Below are positions 1 through 12,860 of a stretch of 64,000 nucleotides of DNA, piece by piece. The stretch covers positions 86,450,001-86,514,000 of the forward strand of contig CM053148.1 of assembly GCA_028571685.1 (NCBI GenBank), read 5' to 3'. Each line of letters starts with the position of its first letter. Position 1 is the stretch's first letter. The translations under genes were made by a program, and so were the position numbers. This DNA comes from Heterohyrax brucei. Taxonomy: Eukaryota; Chordata; Mammalia; Hyracoidea; Procaviidae. The notes beneath the pieces were generated by a model that was given only the letters and a program-made list of their open reading frames with translations, did not search any database and had not been told where the DNA came from.

Positions 1-1640
1 TCTAAGAGCTTGCTTCTTGTCTCTGTCATTGTCTAAGTTTCTGGGTTGTATTAGGTTGGTGGCTACAGCTGAGAACTGCTGTTTTTGTAAGGCCGTCTTA
101 GCACCTCAGTTCTTTCCTCATCCAGAAAAACTACATCTTGTGCTTGTCTTATGGTTTAGTCTTTTAACAGATACTTGGAAAAGCTTTAATATACATTGGT
201 CTATTTGAAAAGTACACCAAAAGCTTTATATTCTGTATGTCAGTCTTAAAAGCAAAGCCTTTCTGAGTAACTTAAGCTGGATGTTATATGAAATGTGTTT
301 CATTTAAGGATAAAGGATAGTTTTGTCTTAAAGTAAATTTATCAGTCCCAGAACAGTAAAAAGGAAAGAAATTAGTTATCTTTTGCTTTCAAAGTGCCTT
401 TCAATATGTACATGATTTAGAATAACCTAATCTTGTCTTCTACCTTGAGCTGGAAAATAGGAAGGCAAGGCCGGGGCACAGCCAGGTCTCTCCGGTCTCC
501 AAGGTCACGTAGCTGCAGTCAAGCTTTTGAAAGACTTTTCCAACTCGGAGGAGACCTTTTAAGGCCAAAAAAAAAGTAATGAAAGAAAGATTGCTGTGTT
601 GCTATAGTTACCACATACTGGGTGGATCCCAGTTGTAAAAGAACTGATTCTAAATAAATTCTTTCTATTGTAGGGGAGAGCATTGCAACATACCTGAAAT
701 GACCTGGAAAAATCTTCCTACTGTTAGGCAGAGAGTTAAGGTTATATATGTATCAGTGAATTGGTCAACTGAGCAGAGATTTTATGGTTTTCAAAACCAG
801 CTATTAAACTCTTTAAAAGCTAAAGTTAGATTGGGAAAATATGAGAAATAGTAAAAATGGAATGAAAACTTGGAATGTTTAAACAAACTTTGTTTCAATT
901 GCAGTGATATTTTATGGTATACAGGTTTAAAGTAATTTCCAAAACAATTTAGATAATTTATTGATGTTAAATTGAGTTAATAGATATTTGTCATAATTTA
1001 AATTTATATACCTTTTTGTGCCACAAGAGAAAGGATATATTTACTTAACCCTGCTGATGAGTGTGTTTCTTTTTGCCATTTAAAGGGTACACCATGTGAG
1101 GTGTGCAACATAGACAATCCTTATGAGTCTTATCAAAAAAAAAATGTATTTGATATGGTCAAATTTTATCTAATTGAAGCTCAGTGGTTTAATTTGTGAG
1201 ATTTTTAGGAGTTTTAATGCTATACAACATATAAGGCAAAGAATTGGGTTTCATTTTTTTTGCTGTTAAAATAATAGACTTTTTTAAATTCTGAATTGAA
1301 GAGTTAGTTTATTCTTTGCCTTCAAGACAAACATTTGGCTTCTCATCAGAATAAGGTTTCTTAGCTGAAAACCAAGCCTTAGGCTTTTAGGTAAAAGAAA
1401 AAAAGCTAAAGTTTTTACTTTAAGATCTTTGGTTAAATAAATTAAATATTATCCCTTGATAACCTCTAATAAATGTCTCACAACTCGAATTGCATGGAAG
1501 GCCACAATTTTTTTTAGTGGAAAAAAAGTGCTAAAAAGTTTTACATAATAAATTACAAGGGCCATGTTAAAATCAAGAGAAACGCTTGATTCTCTTTGGA
1601 TTAAAATTGAAATGTAAGTATTCCCTCTTACATTTTGATA
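1..1640. other. Intergenic DNA, no gene seen
   Basis: AT-rich sequence with scattered stops in every frame and no conserved coding stretch. I looked for minus-strand exons of the expected neighbour JAM2 and saw none. I recognise no repeat with confidence here. Confidence 0.5.
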
Positions 1641-2280
1641 TGTTGTTGTTAGGTCAAGTCAGTTCTGACTCACAGCAACCCGATGCATACCAGAATGAAA
1701 CACTGCGCCTGTGTCATGTCTGCAAGCATTGTTTAACCCTGTTGTTGCAGTCGCTGTGTCAGTCTGTCTTGTTAAGAATCTTCCTCATTTTTGCTGACCC
1801 TCTATCAAGCGTGATGTTCTTCTCCAGGGATTGATATGTCTTAAGAACATGCCCAAAGTATGTAAGACATAGTCTTACCATCTTTGCTTCTAAGGAGAAC
1901 TCTTGATTGTATCTTCCAAGATACATCTGTTCATTCTTTCGTTCTTTAGGCAATGTAAGGTATACTCAATATTCTCCTACACCATGGTTCAAAGGCATCG
2001 ATTTTTCTTCTGTCTTCCTTATTTATTATCCAGTTTTCACATATGTAAGATGCGGTTGAAAATAACATGGCTTGGGTCAGGCACATCTTAGTCTTCAAGG
2101 TGACATTTTTGCTTTTCAACACTTTAACAAGGTCATTTGCAGCAGCAGATTTTCCCAATGTAATACAACATTTGATTTCTTGACTACTGCTTCCATGGTT
2201 ATTAAATGTGGATCCCAAGTAAAACGAAATCCTTGACAACCTCAATCTTTTCTCCATTTATCATGATGTTGCTTATTGGT
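1641..2280 (-). mobile_element. RTE-type LINE, 3' fragment
   Basis: The minus strand reads as the C-terminal part of a BovB/RTE polyprotein, with the phrases YLGSTFNNHG, IDAFEPWCRR and YFGHVLKTYQSLEKN, broken by frameshifts. The element ends at 1641 in a TTG-repeat, the reverse complement of the family's CAA-rich tail. It is a dead 5'-truncated copy. Confidence 0.8.
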
Positions 2281-2430
2281 CAAATGCATAATATGTCATA
2301 CTCTTGTTATCATTTCTTTATTGATAACTGGTCACAGTTTTATGATTTTTGAATGTCATAACATCAAATCCATGGTTTTGATTGAGGAATTAAAATTATT
2401 TATCTATGAAGTTATATTTTTTAAATTACT

Positions 2431-2615
2431 ATTTAGGTATTTACTCACCCATAGCTGTCGAGTCGTATCTGACTCATAGCGATCCTAGAGGTCAGAGTAG
2501 AACTTCCCCGTAGAGTTGCCAAGGAGCGCCTGGCAGATTTGAACCGCCAACCTTTTGGCTGGCAGATATATATCACTTAACCTACTACGCCACCAGGGTT
2601 TCCATTTAGGTATTT
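2431..2615 (-). mobile_element. AfroSINE with target-site duplication
   Basis: An antisense AfroSINE ending in 'caccagggtttcc'. It is flanked by a perfect 12-bp direct repeat, atttaggtattt, at 2431-2442 and 2604-2615, which marks an L1/RTE-style retrotransposition. Confidence 0.85.
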
Positions 2616-2647
2616 GCCAGCCAGCCAAGTGCCATCGAGTCGGATCC
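2616..2647 (-). repeat. Short SINE-tail fragment
   Basis: About 30 bp containing 'agccaagtgccatcgagtc' directly after the preceding SINE's target duplication. The same short unit recurs at 34504-34552 and 54440-54466, and in sense at 23404-23460. It looks like the 3' end of a separate AfroSINE subfamily. Confidence 0.5.
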
Positions 2648-4017
2648 TTGAGTTAATAATCTTGGTATATTCTTAGTATATTCTGACTATATGGTATTAT
2701 GTCTCAAGATTATTATGTATTATATCTGAAGTTTTTAAAAATACAGTTAATGACGATATTTACAAATATTATTGTCTAATTTTTTTAACTGATTTGACTT
2801 GATTTGTCCTTTACATTCAGCTTGTAATTAATTTCTATCAAGGCTTTCACTCCAAGAGTATGCATTTTTATAAGTTAATTGTGGCCACATTAAGTTCTGT
2901 TGTCAGTAGGTGTTTATTTTTCTGATTTGCTGAAAACGTTTGATGAGAATATCTCAACAACAAAAAAAATGGACTACACTGGACTCATGAGAAAGACTGT
3001 GACTAGACTCAGTCAAGATTTATGGAACACCTATGCAAAATCTGGTGGGTTCAGAGCTGGCAGCTGATCCAGAATCACGTGGAATCAGAAAATAAATATA
3101 TAAGACTGAGTAAACTAAAAGATACTAGGGGTTTTATGTGGGAATATTGCTAATGTCTTAAAGTCCTACTTTCTGGATGTAAGAAATAATTTTCCTTTTC
3201 ATTAAGTTATTTAACTGATGAGTTTAGATATTGTAACTCTTGAATTAGAAGTTCCTACTGGTAAAATCAACAAAGTTGTAAATATCATAATTAGAAATGG
3301 GTCTGAAGTTTGGGCTATGATTTTACAAGTTACAGTAGCATTAGATGTCCTATTCTATCAAGAAACAGTTTGTGCCTCAATAGATAAATGTTCTCATATT
3401 TATATTAATACATAAGCTGAGGTTTTACAGAACACAGCTGCGGCTGATGCATATAACAGTTACCTCAGGGTCATGGTTTCATTGGTTATTTCAGACCACT
3501 GTCCTAATATTATTGTTAGTGTTTCTGCTCCACTTCCTAATTTGCTGAATGGTACCTGGGATCTTAAAAACCAAATAGTGTTCAACTACCATCACTGAAT
3601 GTTTTTTGATCGAAATGTCCTAGGGTCTGATCATGATTCAAAGGAGAAAACCATGAAAGACTTGTCATTCTTCTGGAATCCAGATTTCTGGCTTTCATAG
3701 AAACAGCAACCCCCACTGGCCACTTACTGCCTTTGGTCATCCTTTGGAACTTTGAGCTTTAAGGGAAAAATGTTCCTGAAGCCACTTTGAAACAAACAAT
3801 ACTCTAGCTAAACAAGCTAAACAATTTTGCTCTGGGCATTGTGTTGCTGCTTTTAATTTTTTTTTTTTTTTTCTGAAAGAATTCAATCTGTTTCAGGAAG
3901 CTAACTCTGAGGATCAAATTGAGAGCCACGTTTAAGGCAAATCTGTAAATAATCTGATCAGTCTTTAAAGCATTGTATAACATACCTGTCTACTGTTTGT
4001 TGTGAAACTCTCACTCC
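2648..4017. other. Intergenic DNA, no gene seen
   Basis: No supported coding region. The stretch 3420-3780 has a repeat-like feel ('gggatcttaaaaacc') that may be an old L1 remnant, but I could not place it. A T-rich run sits at 3857-3872. Confidence 0.4.
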
Positions 4018-4533
4018 CTTGCTGTCATGGATCGAATTGTGTCTCCCTGAAAATATCTGTAGCCGTGTGGCTGGGCCATGATTTCCAGTATTTTGTGATT
4101 GTTCCCCACTTTGTGATTTTCCTATGCTGTATGTTAAAGGACTGGGGTGGGACTGTAAATCCTTTCAAAGGATTACCTCCCTGCTCAACTGTAAAGGAAG
4201 TTTCCCTGGAGTATGGTTGGCACCATTCTTGATCCTTTTATCCTACAAGAGATAAAAGGAAAGGGAAGCAAGCAGAGAATTGACAACCTCCCACCATCAG
4301 GAAAGCAACACCAGAAGAAGGGGTTCCTGTGCCAGGATGGTCCCTGGATGAAGACTGATGCAATACTGGACCTTCCTCCAGAGCCAACAAGGGTGAGAGC
4401 CTTCCCCTGGAGTGGACATCCTGAATTGGAACTTGCAGCTTACCGGACTGTGTAAGAATAAACTTTCCTTTGTTGAAGGCATCCACTTTGTGCTAATTCT
4501 GTTAGAGCAGCACTAGCTGACTGAAACACTTGC
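4018..4533 (+). mobile_element. Solo MaLR-like LTR with 5-bp target duplication
   Basis: The LTR proper is 4023-4528. It opens with tgtcatggat and closes with 'gctgactgaaaca', the TG...CA ends expected of an LTR. Perfect 5-bp direct repeats CTTGC flank it at 4018-4022 and 4529-4533. The 3' part contains 'gaataaactttcc', an AATAAA-type signal, and the 'ttagagcagcactag' block shared with the other copies in this window. Best fit is the ERVL-MaLR group (MLT1-like), which makes 5-bp duplications. Confidence 0.8.
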
Positions 4534-6563
4534 TACATGGAAAATTACATATCTTGAAGAACCCAGGTTTTCAGAAGAGGTAGACCTTGTGGCTCAGACC
4601 CTATTTTGTGTTCGGTTCTGCTTCTGCCACAGGGACCCATGACTACTGACAAGTAAACCAAGTGGGGGCAGTTCACCCTTGGCAAGAACACTTAGTATGT
4701 TTTAGATAAATTAACCAAGAGGTCCATTCTGTATTATCTAGCTAATCATTAATTCTGTAATGAAAAATGTATTCATTACATGTGAATTTTTCCATACTTT
4801 GTTTTCTGTAGGCAAACTTTTGAGTGCTGCTTATGGATATATACTTTTGTGTAGTCTGTGCTTAGAATGAACAGCAAGCTACTTGGTTACACACTACAGC
4901 ATCCTTATAAACACCAGATTCGTTTGGCTGGTTACCATCAAGAATAAGTATATTGGCTAGATCACTATTGCAAGGGATGGTTAGATTCTTTGTCTACCTC
5001 CTGATAATATTAGACATAAATAAAACTTATCTTCTGTTGTCTTATACACCTAAAAGAGAAAAGAAGGCCTTGGGCTAAAATGTTGCTGTGTATTGAGTGC
5101 TCACTTCAACAATGTGAGGTACCAGGTGGTATCTGGTGGAAAACCAGCGCTGAGTTTAAAGAACCTGCCATTGTCTTCATCCAGGAGCACAACTAAGTCT
5201 AAGTATTAATCATCAATGTATTATCTCCAATCCCTGATCAAAAGGATGCAATGATTTAGAAAATAAGGTTGGAGTCATTTTTCCATAGTGTTGAGCCTAT
5301 AGAATGTGATCCAGCTGAAGAGGCACCCACAGGACTCACAAGGACACGTCAACTGGGCCCTGAGGTAGAAAGACGATAGAGTTATCTTGAAAAATATCTT
5401 TTAGGGAAACTTTCACAGAAGCCAGAACACTGAAGACCATCTACTCTTATATTTTTCCATTAACATTTAGTGACTAGTAAATTTGTCAAAGCAAGGAAGG
5501 CCCTCCTGACTGTCAGTACTGAAACCCATACCAGTAATTGTTGAGGAGGACAACTCAAAATGTAGAATCCCAGTTTTTACCCAGTCTGTGTAAGAGTGCA
5601 GCTTTCAGTGGATTTGCCCCTTTGTAGCATTAATACATGTATGTGCTTCCATACTGTTCTTTGGACTTGAGCAGACACGGCTGTGACAGCATGCTCATCA
5701 GTTTCCCCAACTCTGTCTATTCTGTAATTTCCTGAGACTCAGGCAATGCTACTTGAGCAGGATTCTTGTAGGAATCTCACTTTTGCCCTTATGAAGATGT
5801 GCTGAACAAGAATTTTTTTTTTTTGATGTAATATACCTTGTGACGTTTCTTCTCCTACAACATTTTAAAAGGGAGAAAACACTGGAAGGGCATTCCAGAT
5901 AGAGCAAAGCCCTAGGAAATCTGACAACCAACAGCTCGCTTAAGGAAGGAAGGCTTTCTAGCCCTAGAGTACATGTGGAGTGGGAACAGAGATGGTGCTA
6001 CCAGCTGAAGAGGAGGCTGGATTGTGAAGACCACTCAGTATGACATTACAGGCTCTAGACTTCATCCAGTAGCCAAGGAGTTCTGTTCTGATTTTTTAAA
6101 TACTTGGGTAGGGTATAGGAAAGGTCTACATTTTAGAGCTGCATATACATTCATATATATGTGGATATTTACAACGTGACAAGCTCTATCCCATGTGGCT
6201 ATTTAAATTTACACTTTATTACATTTAAAATACAGTTCTCCAAATCCCCATTTGGAGTGAGACAGTGGCTACCATCTTGGCCAGCACAGATCCAGAGTAT
6301 TTTTTACCGCAGCAGAAAGTTCTCTAGGGTGGTGTTGCTATCGAAAGATGATTCTTACAGAACAACAGAAGATGGATAGAAATAAGAGAGTTAGACCGCT
6401 AGGCAAGTGTGAAAACTTGCAATATTTCAAGAAATTGATGATCAGTGCCTGAACACTCACAATGGGAATAGCAATAAAGGAAATAAAGTCAAACGATATT
6501 TCACCAAGTCCTATTACATTATCCGTTAGATGCAGGCGTGAGGAAGGTTTGCGATGGGTTAAC
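4534..6563. other. Intergenic DNA, no gene seen
   Basis: Two kilobases with no gene-like reading frame and no repeat I can name. A T-rich run lies near 5812-5825. Confidence 0.4.
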
Positions 6564-7047
6564 TGCCATGGATTGGGTGTCCCAGTTGCATGTATCAGTT
6601 TGGCTGGGCCATGACTCCTGAGATTGTATGATTTTCTTGAATGTTGTACATTCAGCTTCTATAATGTTAATGAGGGAGAATCGTTGACAGTTGTGTTGGT
6701 GAGGCAGGACTCAGTCTGCAAGACTGTGTTGTGTCTTCAGGCAATCTCTTAGGAGTTAAAAAGAAAAAGAAGGTAGCAGAGAGTTGAGGACTTCATATCT
6801 TCAGGAAAGAAGCATGGAGAGCAAAGCTCCTCCTCTGGATTTGAAGTCCCTGTACCTGAGAAGCTCTGAGTCCAGGGGAAGATTGGTCATGAGGACCTAC
6901 CTCAAGAGTCAACAGAGAAAGCATTTTCCTGGAGGTGATGCCCTGAATTTGGACTTTTAGCCTAGTTTTCTGTAAGAAAATGAATTTCTGTTTGTTAAAG
7001 CCATTCACTTGTGACGTTTGTTATAGCAGTACTAGATGACTAAGACC
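6564..7047 (+). mobile_element. MaLR-like LTR
   Basis: Same family as the LTR at 4023. It starts 'tgccatggattgg', includes 'tggctgggccatgactcc', and ends 'tagatgactaagacc'. I could not find a matching target duplication, so the ends may be eroded. Confidence 0.7.
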
Positions 7048-7325
7048 CTGGGGACTATCTAGCTGAAATCACCAGCGAACTGTCATAAAGGTTGACCTTG
7101 AGCTCAGGAAACCCTCAGGATTGCTTAACGAAATCAGTGTAGATAGCGTCATCCCCTAGGACAGTAATCACCGAGCCTGGCTCTTATTTGGAGTCCCCTA
7201 GAGAGTCTCAAGTCTGATTCTTGGCTTAAAATGATGTTAAAATTCTGAGTCCCAGGTACTAACCCTGGAGTATCAAATTCAATGGTACTTGTGAAGTTGT
7301 ATTTCTACCAGGCACCTTGGCTGAT

Positions 7326-7848
7326 TGTTTTGGTCATCTAGTGAGTGCTGCTCTAACAGAAATAACACAAAGCAGATGGCTTTAGCAAAGAAAAGTTTCT
7401 TCTTATGCAGGAGGTTACAAGTTTGAATTCAGGGTGTCCACTCGAGGGGAAGGGCTTTCCCTCTGTGTGGTCTGGAGGAAAGTCTTTGTGTTACATCGGT
7501 CTTTGGTCGGGGAGCATCTTGGTGCAAGAACCTCGGGTTTGAAGGATGCACTCTTCTCCTGGTGTTGCTTTCTTGATAGTGTGAAGTTCCCACTCTTCTT
7601 GATTCCCTTTCTTTTATGTCTCATAGGATGGAAGGATAAATAGGTGGTGCAAGCCATACCCAGAGAAACTTCCGTTACAGTGGAACAGGGAGGGGGCCTT
7701 AGCAGGGGGTTTACAGTACCACCTCAATTCCCTTTAACATGCAGCATAGAGAAATCACAAAATGGAAGACAATCATAAAATATATTGGGAATCATGGCCC
7801 AGCCAAATGGCCACACATGTTTTTTGGAGGGACACAGTTCAACTAACA
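7326..7848 (-). mobile_element. MaLR-like LTR
   Basis: Antisense copy of the same LTR family: 'ggtcatctagtgagtgctg' at the left, then 'agatggctttagcaaag', and 'gacacagttcaactaaca' at the right. It lies in opposite orientation to the LTR at 6564-7047, so the two do not form one provirus. Confidence 0.75.
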
Positions 7849-8122
7849 GAAGAAATAACTACAATAAGAGCCAGAAGGAAGACCCAGAGAAAGAACATGA
7901 AAATGAGAAAAGCTTTAGAAGAACTGAGAGAACTGGAAGCCAAACATGGAGACATTTCAAGCATCAAGTGCTAAAGAGAGGATTGAGCATTGTCTGTTTG
8001 ACTAGTTTATTGACCACTGGGACAATAGAGAAAGCCAGCTGGCAAAATACTTGCAGAAAAAATGTCCAGACTTGCATTCCATGCTTGAAAAAGCAGCTAA
8101 TGAACAAGAGAAAAACAAATAA
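7849..8122 (+). pseudogene. Possible decayed coding fragment, parent unknown
   Basis: Two adjacent + frames look protein-like. Up to about 7952 the frame gives a charged coiled-coil-like stretch with EELRELEAKHGD. From 7955 a shifted frame gives RIEHCLFD, a stop, then FIDHWDNRESQLAKYLQKK and MLEKAANEQEKNK before a TAA at 8120. One frameshift and one internal stop make this a dead copy if it was ever coding. I do not recognise the parent. It begins exactly where the LTR at 7326-7848 ends, so it could also be retroviral internal sequence, but the LTR points the other way. Confidence 0.35.
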
Positions 8123-8159
8123 CGAAATGGTTAAAAACAGCAGCAGGAAGGTGAGGGGT

Positions 8160-8360
8160 ACGAACCCCTGCTGAGGTTTCACAATGCTAACAAGTTCCCA
8201 GGGGGTGCTGACGCTGCCCTTTAGGGACCCATTCGGAGAATGACAGATAGAGCTGTGGTTTTCAATATTTATTACGGATAAGAATCCCTTGACAATATTA
8301 AAATGTAGATTCTGATTCAGTATATCAGAGTGGTGGAAATGTATATTCTCAGCAGAAGTT
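8160..8360 (-). mobile_element. MER5A-like hAT/Charlie fragments
   Basis: 'gctaacaagttcccagg' followed by 'gggtgctgacgctgcc' matches the recalled end of MER5A, an old non-autonomous hAT element. 'gagctgtggttttcaa' at 8250 starts a second similar piece. Confidence 0.45.
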
Positions 8361-8960
8361 GAACTCGAATGAACCAGTTCAAATCCCTGAAGAGCAATAG
8401 CCAATAATAGCACTTAATGAGTAGTTGGCAGTGGGCTTCATTATTGTTCCCCTGTAAGATTCGTGAGGCCAGGAGCATAGGGCTCTTGGTAATGATGAGG
8501 AACGGGAGTGTGGGAGACTCCTTTGGTCCCTCTAAACTTTGTTTTATCCTCTGTGATCCTACTGTCCTCCACCCCTCTGTGTGTGTCAAGATCACATTTA
8601 CTCTGACACTCTCAGCAGTTCTTGCCACATAAATATAAATGGAAACCTGATGATTTAGGACATCTTCCCATTATGTTCTTTTCACCAACTCGATTTCACA
8701 GTAATGTTGAGGAGGTGTCGACGTGCGCTTCCCACAACAAGCAACAAAGAAAAGGGCTGGGTTTAAACTGAGGGACTTCTCACAGTAGCTCAGATTTGGT
8801 GTTTCTGTGTTGGATGGGTTATTTTTCCTCTTGGGTGTGGAGAAGGTGCTAGAAAGTGTGCACACACTCTGCAATTTAGGGAAAATAGGGAGAAGAAACT
8901 CTTCTGTTTCCGGAACCATGTAAATGCATGTCTCTTAAATTCTTGTAGATAGGATTTCAG
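8361..8960. other. Intergenic DNA, no gene seen
   Basis: No supported gene or named repeat. The short frames here overlap on both strands without codon bias or conserved motifs. Confidence 0.4.
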
Positions 8961-9108
8961 ACCCTGGTGGCATCATGGTTAAGTGATATGCTAACCCAAA
9001 GGTCAGTAGTTCAAATCCACTAGGTGCTGCTTGGGAACTCTATGTAGCAGTTCTACTCTGCCCTAGAAGGTTGCTGTGAGTCAGAAGTGATTCAGTGTGA
9101 ATGGGCTT
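8961..9108 (+). mobile_element. AfroSINE
   Basis: Sense copy. It starts 'accctggtggcatcatgg', has a B-box-like 'gtagttcaaatccac', and ends in 'ggttgctgtgagtcag' plus a short divergent tail. Confidence 0.85.
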
Positions 9109-9780
9109 TTTATTTTCTTTTTAATAGAATCAAAGGTATTTAACTACTAGATTGCCCATTACCTAACTACCCTTAACCCTTATCATTAACTCCTTGGTTC
9201 ATTTTCTGGGATAAGCTGATTTCAGCATCCTGTTCTGATGTGTCCACAAGCTCACTTATGCTTGCACTTAGCCTCAACTCCCATTCCAACCAAAAGAACC
9301 TGTTTAGAGAGCCCTCAGTGTCCACAGCATGTAGCCCACATTACTCTTGCAAAATAACACCTTATTCCAGGCATAAGTATAATGACATAGTACTCAAACC
9401 TCATTACTAAGAAAAAAAAAATCTGATGCCCGTCTGCTAGTTTTAATTACTATGTTCCGAAATAGTCTCTCATTTACTTTCTTTGCTCCTAAATTCCTTG
9501 AAATAACTTAGTTCTACCTGCCAGTTAAGTGAAGTTTATCAGCAGTTACACAAATAGTTATCAGTATTCTCTCTCCCACCTCTCCTCCCTCCCTCCTTTC
9601 CTTTTTCTTTCTTTCAGACGTTTATTATCAGTTCCATGGTTTGGTGCTTTATCGAGTGATAATTAGGTACAACAAAAATGACTTATTTAATGAAATTTTC
9701 TTAGGGGGAGAAATTAGCACTTACCAGCCATTTTCTGGGGTTAACCAAATGATGGACTGGCCTCATTTTCTACATAAGCA
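9109..9780. other. Intergenic DNA, no gene seen
   Basis: Unclassified sequence with a pyrimidine-rich tract at about 9570-9618. No gene seen. Confidence 0.4.
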
Positions 9781-12700
9781 TTGTTGTTAGGCGCCATTTG
9801 CAGAATGAAACACTGCCTGATCTTGATCCATGCCCACAATCGTTTTTATGCTTCAGCCCATTGTTGCAGCCACTGTGTCATTTCATCTTGTTGAGGGTTT
9901 TCATGTGTTTTGCTGACCCTCCACTCTAACAAGCAGGGACTGATCTTTCCTGACAACATGTCCAAAGTATGTAAGATGCAGTTTCACCATCTTTGCTTCC
10001 AAGGAGCACTCTGGTTGTACTTCTTCCGAAACAGATGTATTGGTTCTTTTGGCAGTCCATGGTACATTCCGTTTTCTTCTCCAACACCACAATTCAAAGG
10101 CATCAGTTCTTGTTCTGTCTTCCTTGCTGTCCAGCGTTCATGTGCACGTGATGCAATTGAAAATACCATGGCTTTGGCTAGTCTCACCTTAGTCCTTGGG
10201 GTGGCATCTTCACTTTTCAATACTTTAAAGAGGTCCTCTGCAGCAGATGTTCTCAATGCAGTGAGTCTTTTGATTTCTTGACTGGTGCTTCTATGGGCAT
10301 TGATAGTGGACCCAAGTAAAAGGAAACCCTACAACCTCAGTCCTTTCTCCAACTATCATGATGTTGCTTGCTGGTCCAGTTGTGAAGAGTTTTGCTTTCT
10401 TGATGTTGAGGTGCAATCCATACTGAAGGCTGTGGTCTTTGATCTTCATCAGTTAAGTGTTTTCAAATCCTCTTGTCTTCCAGTAAGCAGAGTTGTGTCA
10501 TCTGTGTAATGCATGCTATTAATGAATCTTCTTCAAATCCTGATGCCTCATTCCTCTCCATATAGTCCAGCTTTTCAGATTAGTTGCTCAGCATACAGAG
10601 TGAAAACGTATAGAGAAACATATTATGCTGACACACATTTTTCCTGATTTTGAACCATGCAGTATCCCCTTGTTCTGTTCGCGTGACTGCCTTTTGATCC
10701 ATGTACAGGTTTCTAATGAACACAATTAAGTATTCTAGAATTCTCATTCTCTGCAGTGTTAGCCATAATTTGTTATGATCCACACAGTCAAATGTCTTCT
10801 CATAGTCAATAAAACACAAGTAAACATCTTCCTGGTATTCTCTGCTTTCAGCCAAGATCCATCTAATGTCAGCAGTGTGATATCCCTCTTCTGAATGCAG
10901 GTTGAATTTCTGGCAGTTCCCCGTCGATATACTGTTACAATCACTTTTAAATGATCTTGAGCAAAATTTTACTTGTGTATGATATCATTTGGTAATTTCT
11001 GCATTCAGCTGGATCACCTTTCTTTGCAATGAGCATAAATACGGATGTCTTCCCGTCGATTGGCCATATAGCTGTCCTTCAAATTTCTTGGCATAGATGA
11101 GTGAGCACTTGCAGTGCTTCATCTGTTTGTTGAAACATCTCAGTTGATATTCCATCAATTGCTGGAGCCTTGTTTTTTGTCAGTGCCTTTGGATACAGCT
11201 TTGACTTCTTCCTTTGCTATCATCGGATCCTGATCAAATGCTACCGCTTCAGATGGTTGAACAGAGACCTGTTATTTCTGTTATAATGACTGTGTGTATT
11301 CTTTCCATCTTCTTTTGAGGCTTTCTGAATTGTTTAACATTTTTCCTGTAGAATTCTTCACTATTAGAACTTGAGGCTTAAGTATTTTCTTCAATTCTTA
11401 CAGCTTGAGAAACCCGGAAAGTGTTTTTCCCTTTAAATTTTCTATTTCCACCTCTTTGCACAAATTATTATATTTTGTCTTCTTGAGCTGCCCTTTGAAA
11501 TCTTCTGTTCAGTTCTTTTACTTTGCCATTCCTCCCTTTTGCTTTAGCTGCTCGACTTTTGAGGGCAGATTTCAGAGCCTTGTCTGATATCCAGTTTGAT
11601 CTTTCCTTTCCTGTCCTCTCTTTCTCTCTTCATGAATGATGTCTTTGATGTCATTCGAGAATTTGTCTCTTCTTCATTCTTGAGATGGTCTCTAAACTCA
11701 GGTGGGGTATACTCAAGGTCATAGTTTGCCTCTCATAGACTTGTTCTAATTTTCTGCAGTTTCAGTTTGAATTTGCATATGAGCAATTTATGGTCTGTGC
11801 TGCAGTCAGCACCTGGTCCTGTGGCTGCTGACATGGAGCTTTTCCATCTTTTTTTCCCCACAGATGTAGTTGATTTGATTCCTATGTATTCCAGCTGGGG
11901 AGGTCCATGTGTTGATGAAAAATGGTATTTGCAATGAAGAAGTCATTGGTCTTGAAAAATTCTATCATGTAATTTCTTTCATCATTTCTATCACTAAGGC
12001 CATATTTTCCAACCACCAGTCTTCTATTTTTCCAGCTTCTGCATTCCAGTCATCAGTAGTTATCAATGCATCCTGAATGCAAGTCTAATCAGTGTTGAAC
12101 TGCAGAAGCTGGTACATATCTTCAATACCTTCATCATTTGCCTTTGTGGTTGGTGTGCAAATTTGAATAATGACGATATTAACTGGTCTTTGTAGGCATA
12201 TGGCTATTATCCTATCACTGACAGCACTGTACTTCAGGACAGATCATGAAATGTTCATTTTAATGCTGAACGCAATACAATTCCTCTTTAAGTTTTCATC
12301 CCCAGCACAGTAGACCCTGTGATTGTCTTATTCAATATGGCCAATACCAGTCCATTTCACCTCACTAATGCCTAAGACATTGATGTTTATGCATTCCATT
12401 TCATTTTTGATAATTTCCAATTTTCCTAGGTTCATACTTCATACATTCAGTGTTCTGATTATTAATGGGTGTTTGCAGCTGTTTTTTGCCCTTTTGAGTC
12501 ATGCACCATCAGCAAATAAAAGTCCCGAAGGCTTTATGCCATTCATGCCATTGAAGTTGACGCTGGTTTGAGGAGGCAGCTCCTCCCCAGTCATCTTCCG
12601 AGTGTCTTCCAACCCGGGGGCTCATTTTCTGGCACTGTATCTGACAATGTTCTGCTGCTATTCATAAAGTTTTCCGTGGCTAATTATTTTTTCAGAAGTA

Positions 12701-12860
12701 GACTGCCAGGTCCTTCTTCCTAATCTGTGTTAGTCTAGAAGCTCATTTGAAACCTGTCCACCACAGGTGACCCTATTAGCTGAATCCTGGTGGCATAACT
12801 TCCAGCATCATGTGACACACAAGCCCCCACAGTACAACAAACTGACAGAGAAGTGGGGGC
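9781..12860 (-). mobile_element. RTE-type LINE, near full length, inactive
   Basis: About 3.1 kb on the minus strand, close to the usual length of BovB/RTE elements. From its 5' end (right side) there is an untranslated leader, then an endonuclease-domain region (about 12600-11400, badly broken). Next comes a reverse-transcriptase region containing FIDYEKTFDCVDHNKLW (10580-10855), then the C-terminal block with DAFEL-like and YFGHVV phrases (9901-10256). It ends at 9781 in the TTG-repeat complement of the 3' tail. Many stops and frameshifts make it non-coding today. The family is probably the afrotherian RTE1, and it is a candidate driver of AfroSINE copying because their 3' ends look alike. 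Confidence 0.85.

Noticed and set aside
7964-8413. Minus-strand frame of 149 codons with a hydrophobic stretch
   Set aside because: It is the complement of the K/E-rich plus-strand stretch and of a MER5-like repeat; hydrophobicity follows from poly-purine on the other strand.
9781-12860. An active RTE retrotransposon
   Set aside because: Near full length, but the endonuclease and reverse-transcriptase regions are broken by many stops and frameshifts.
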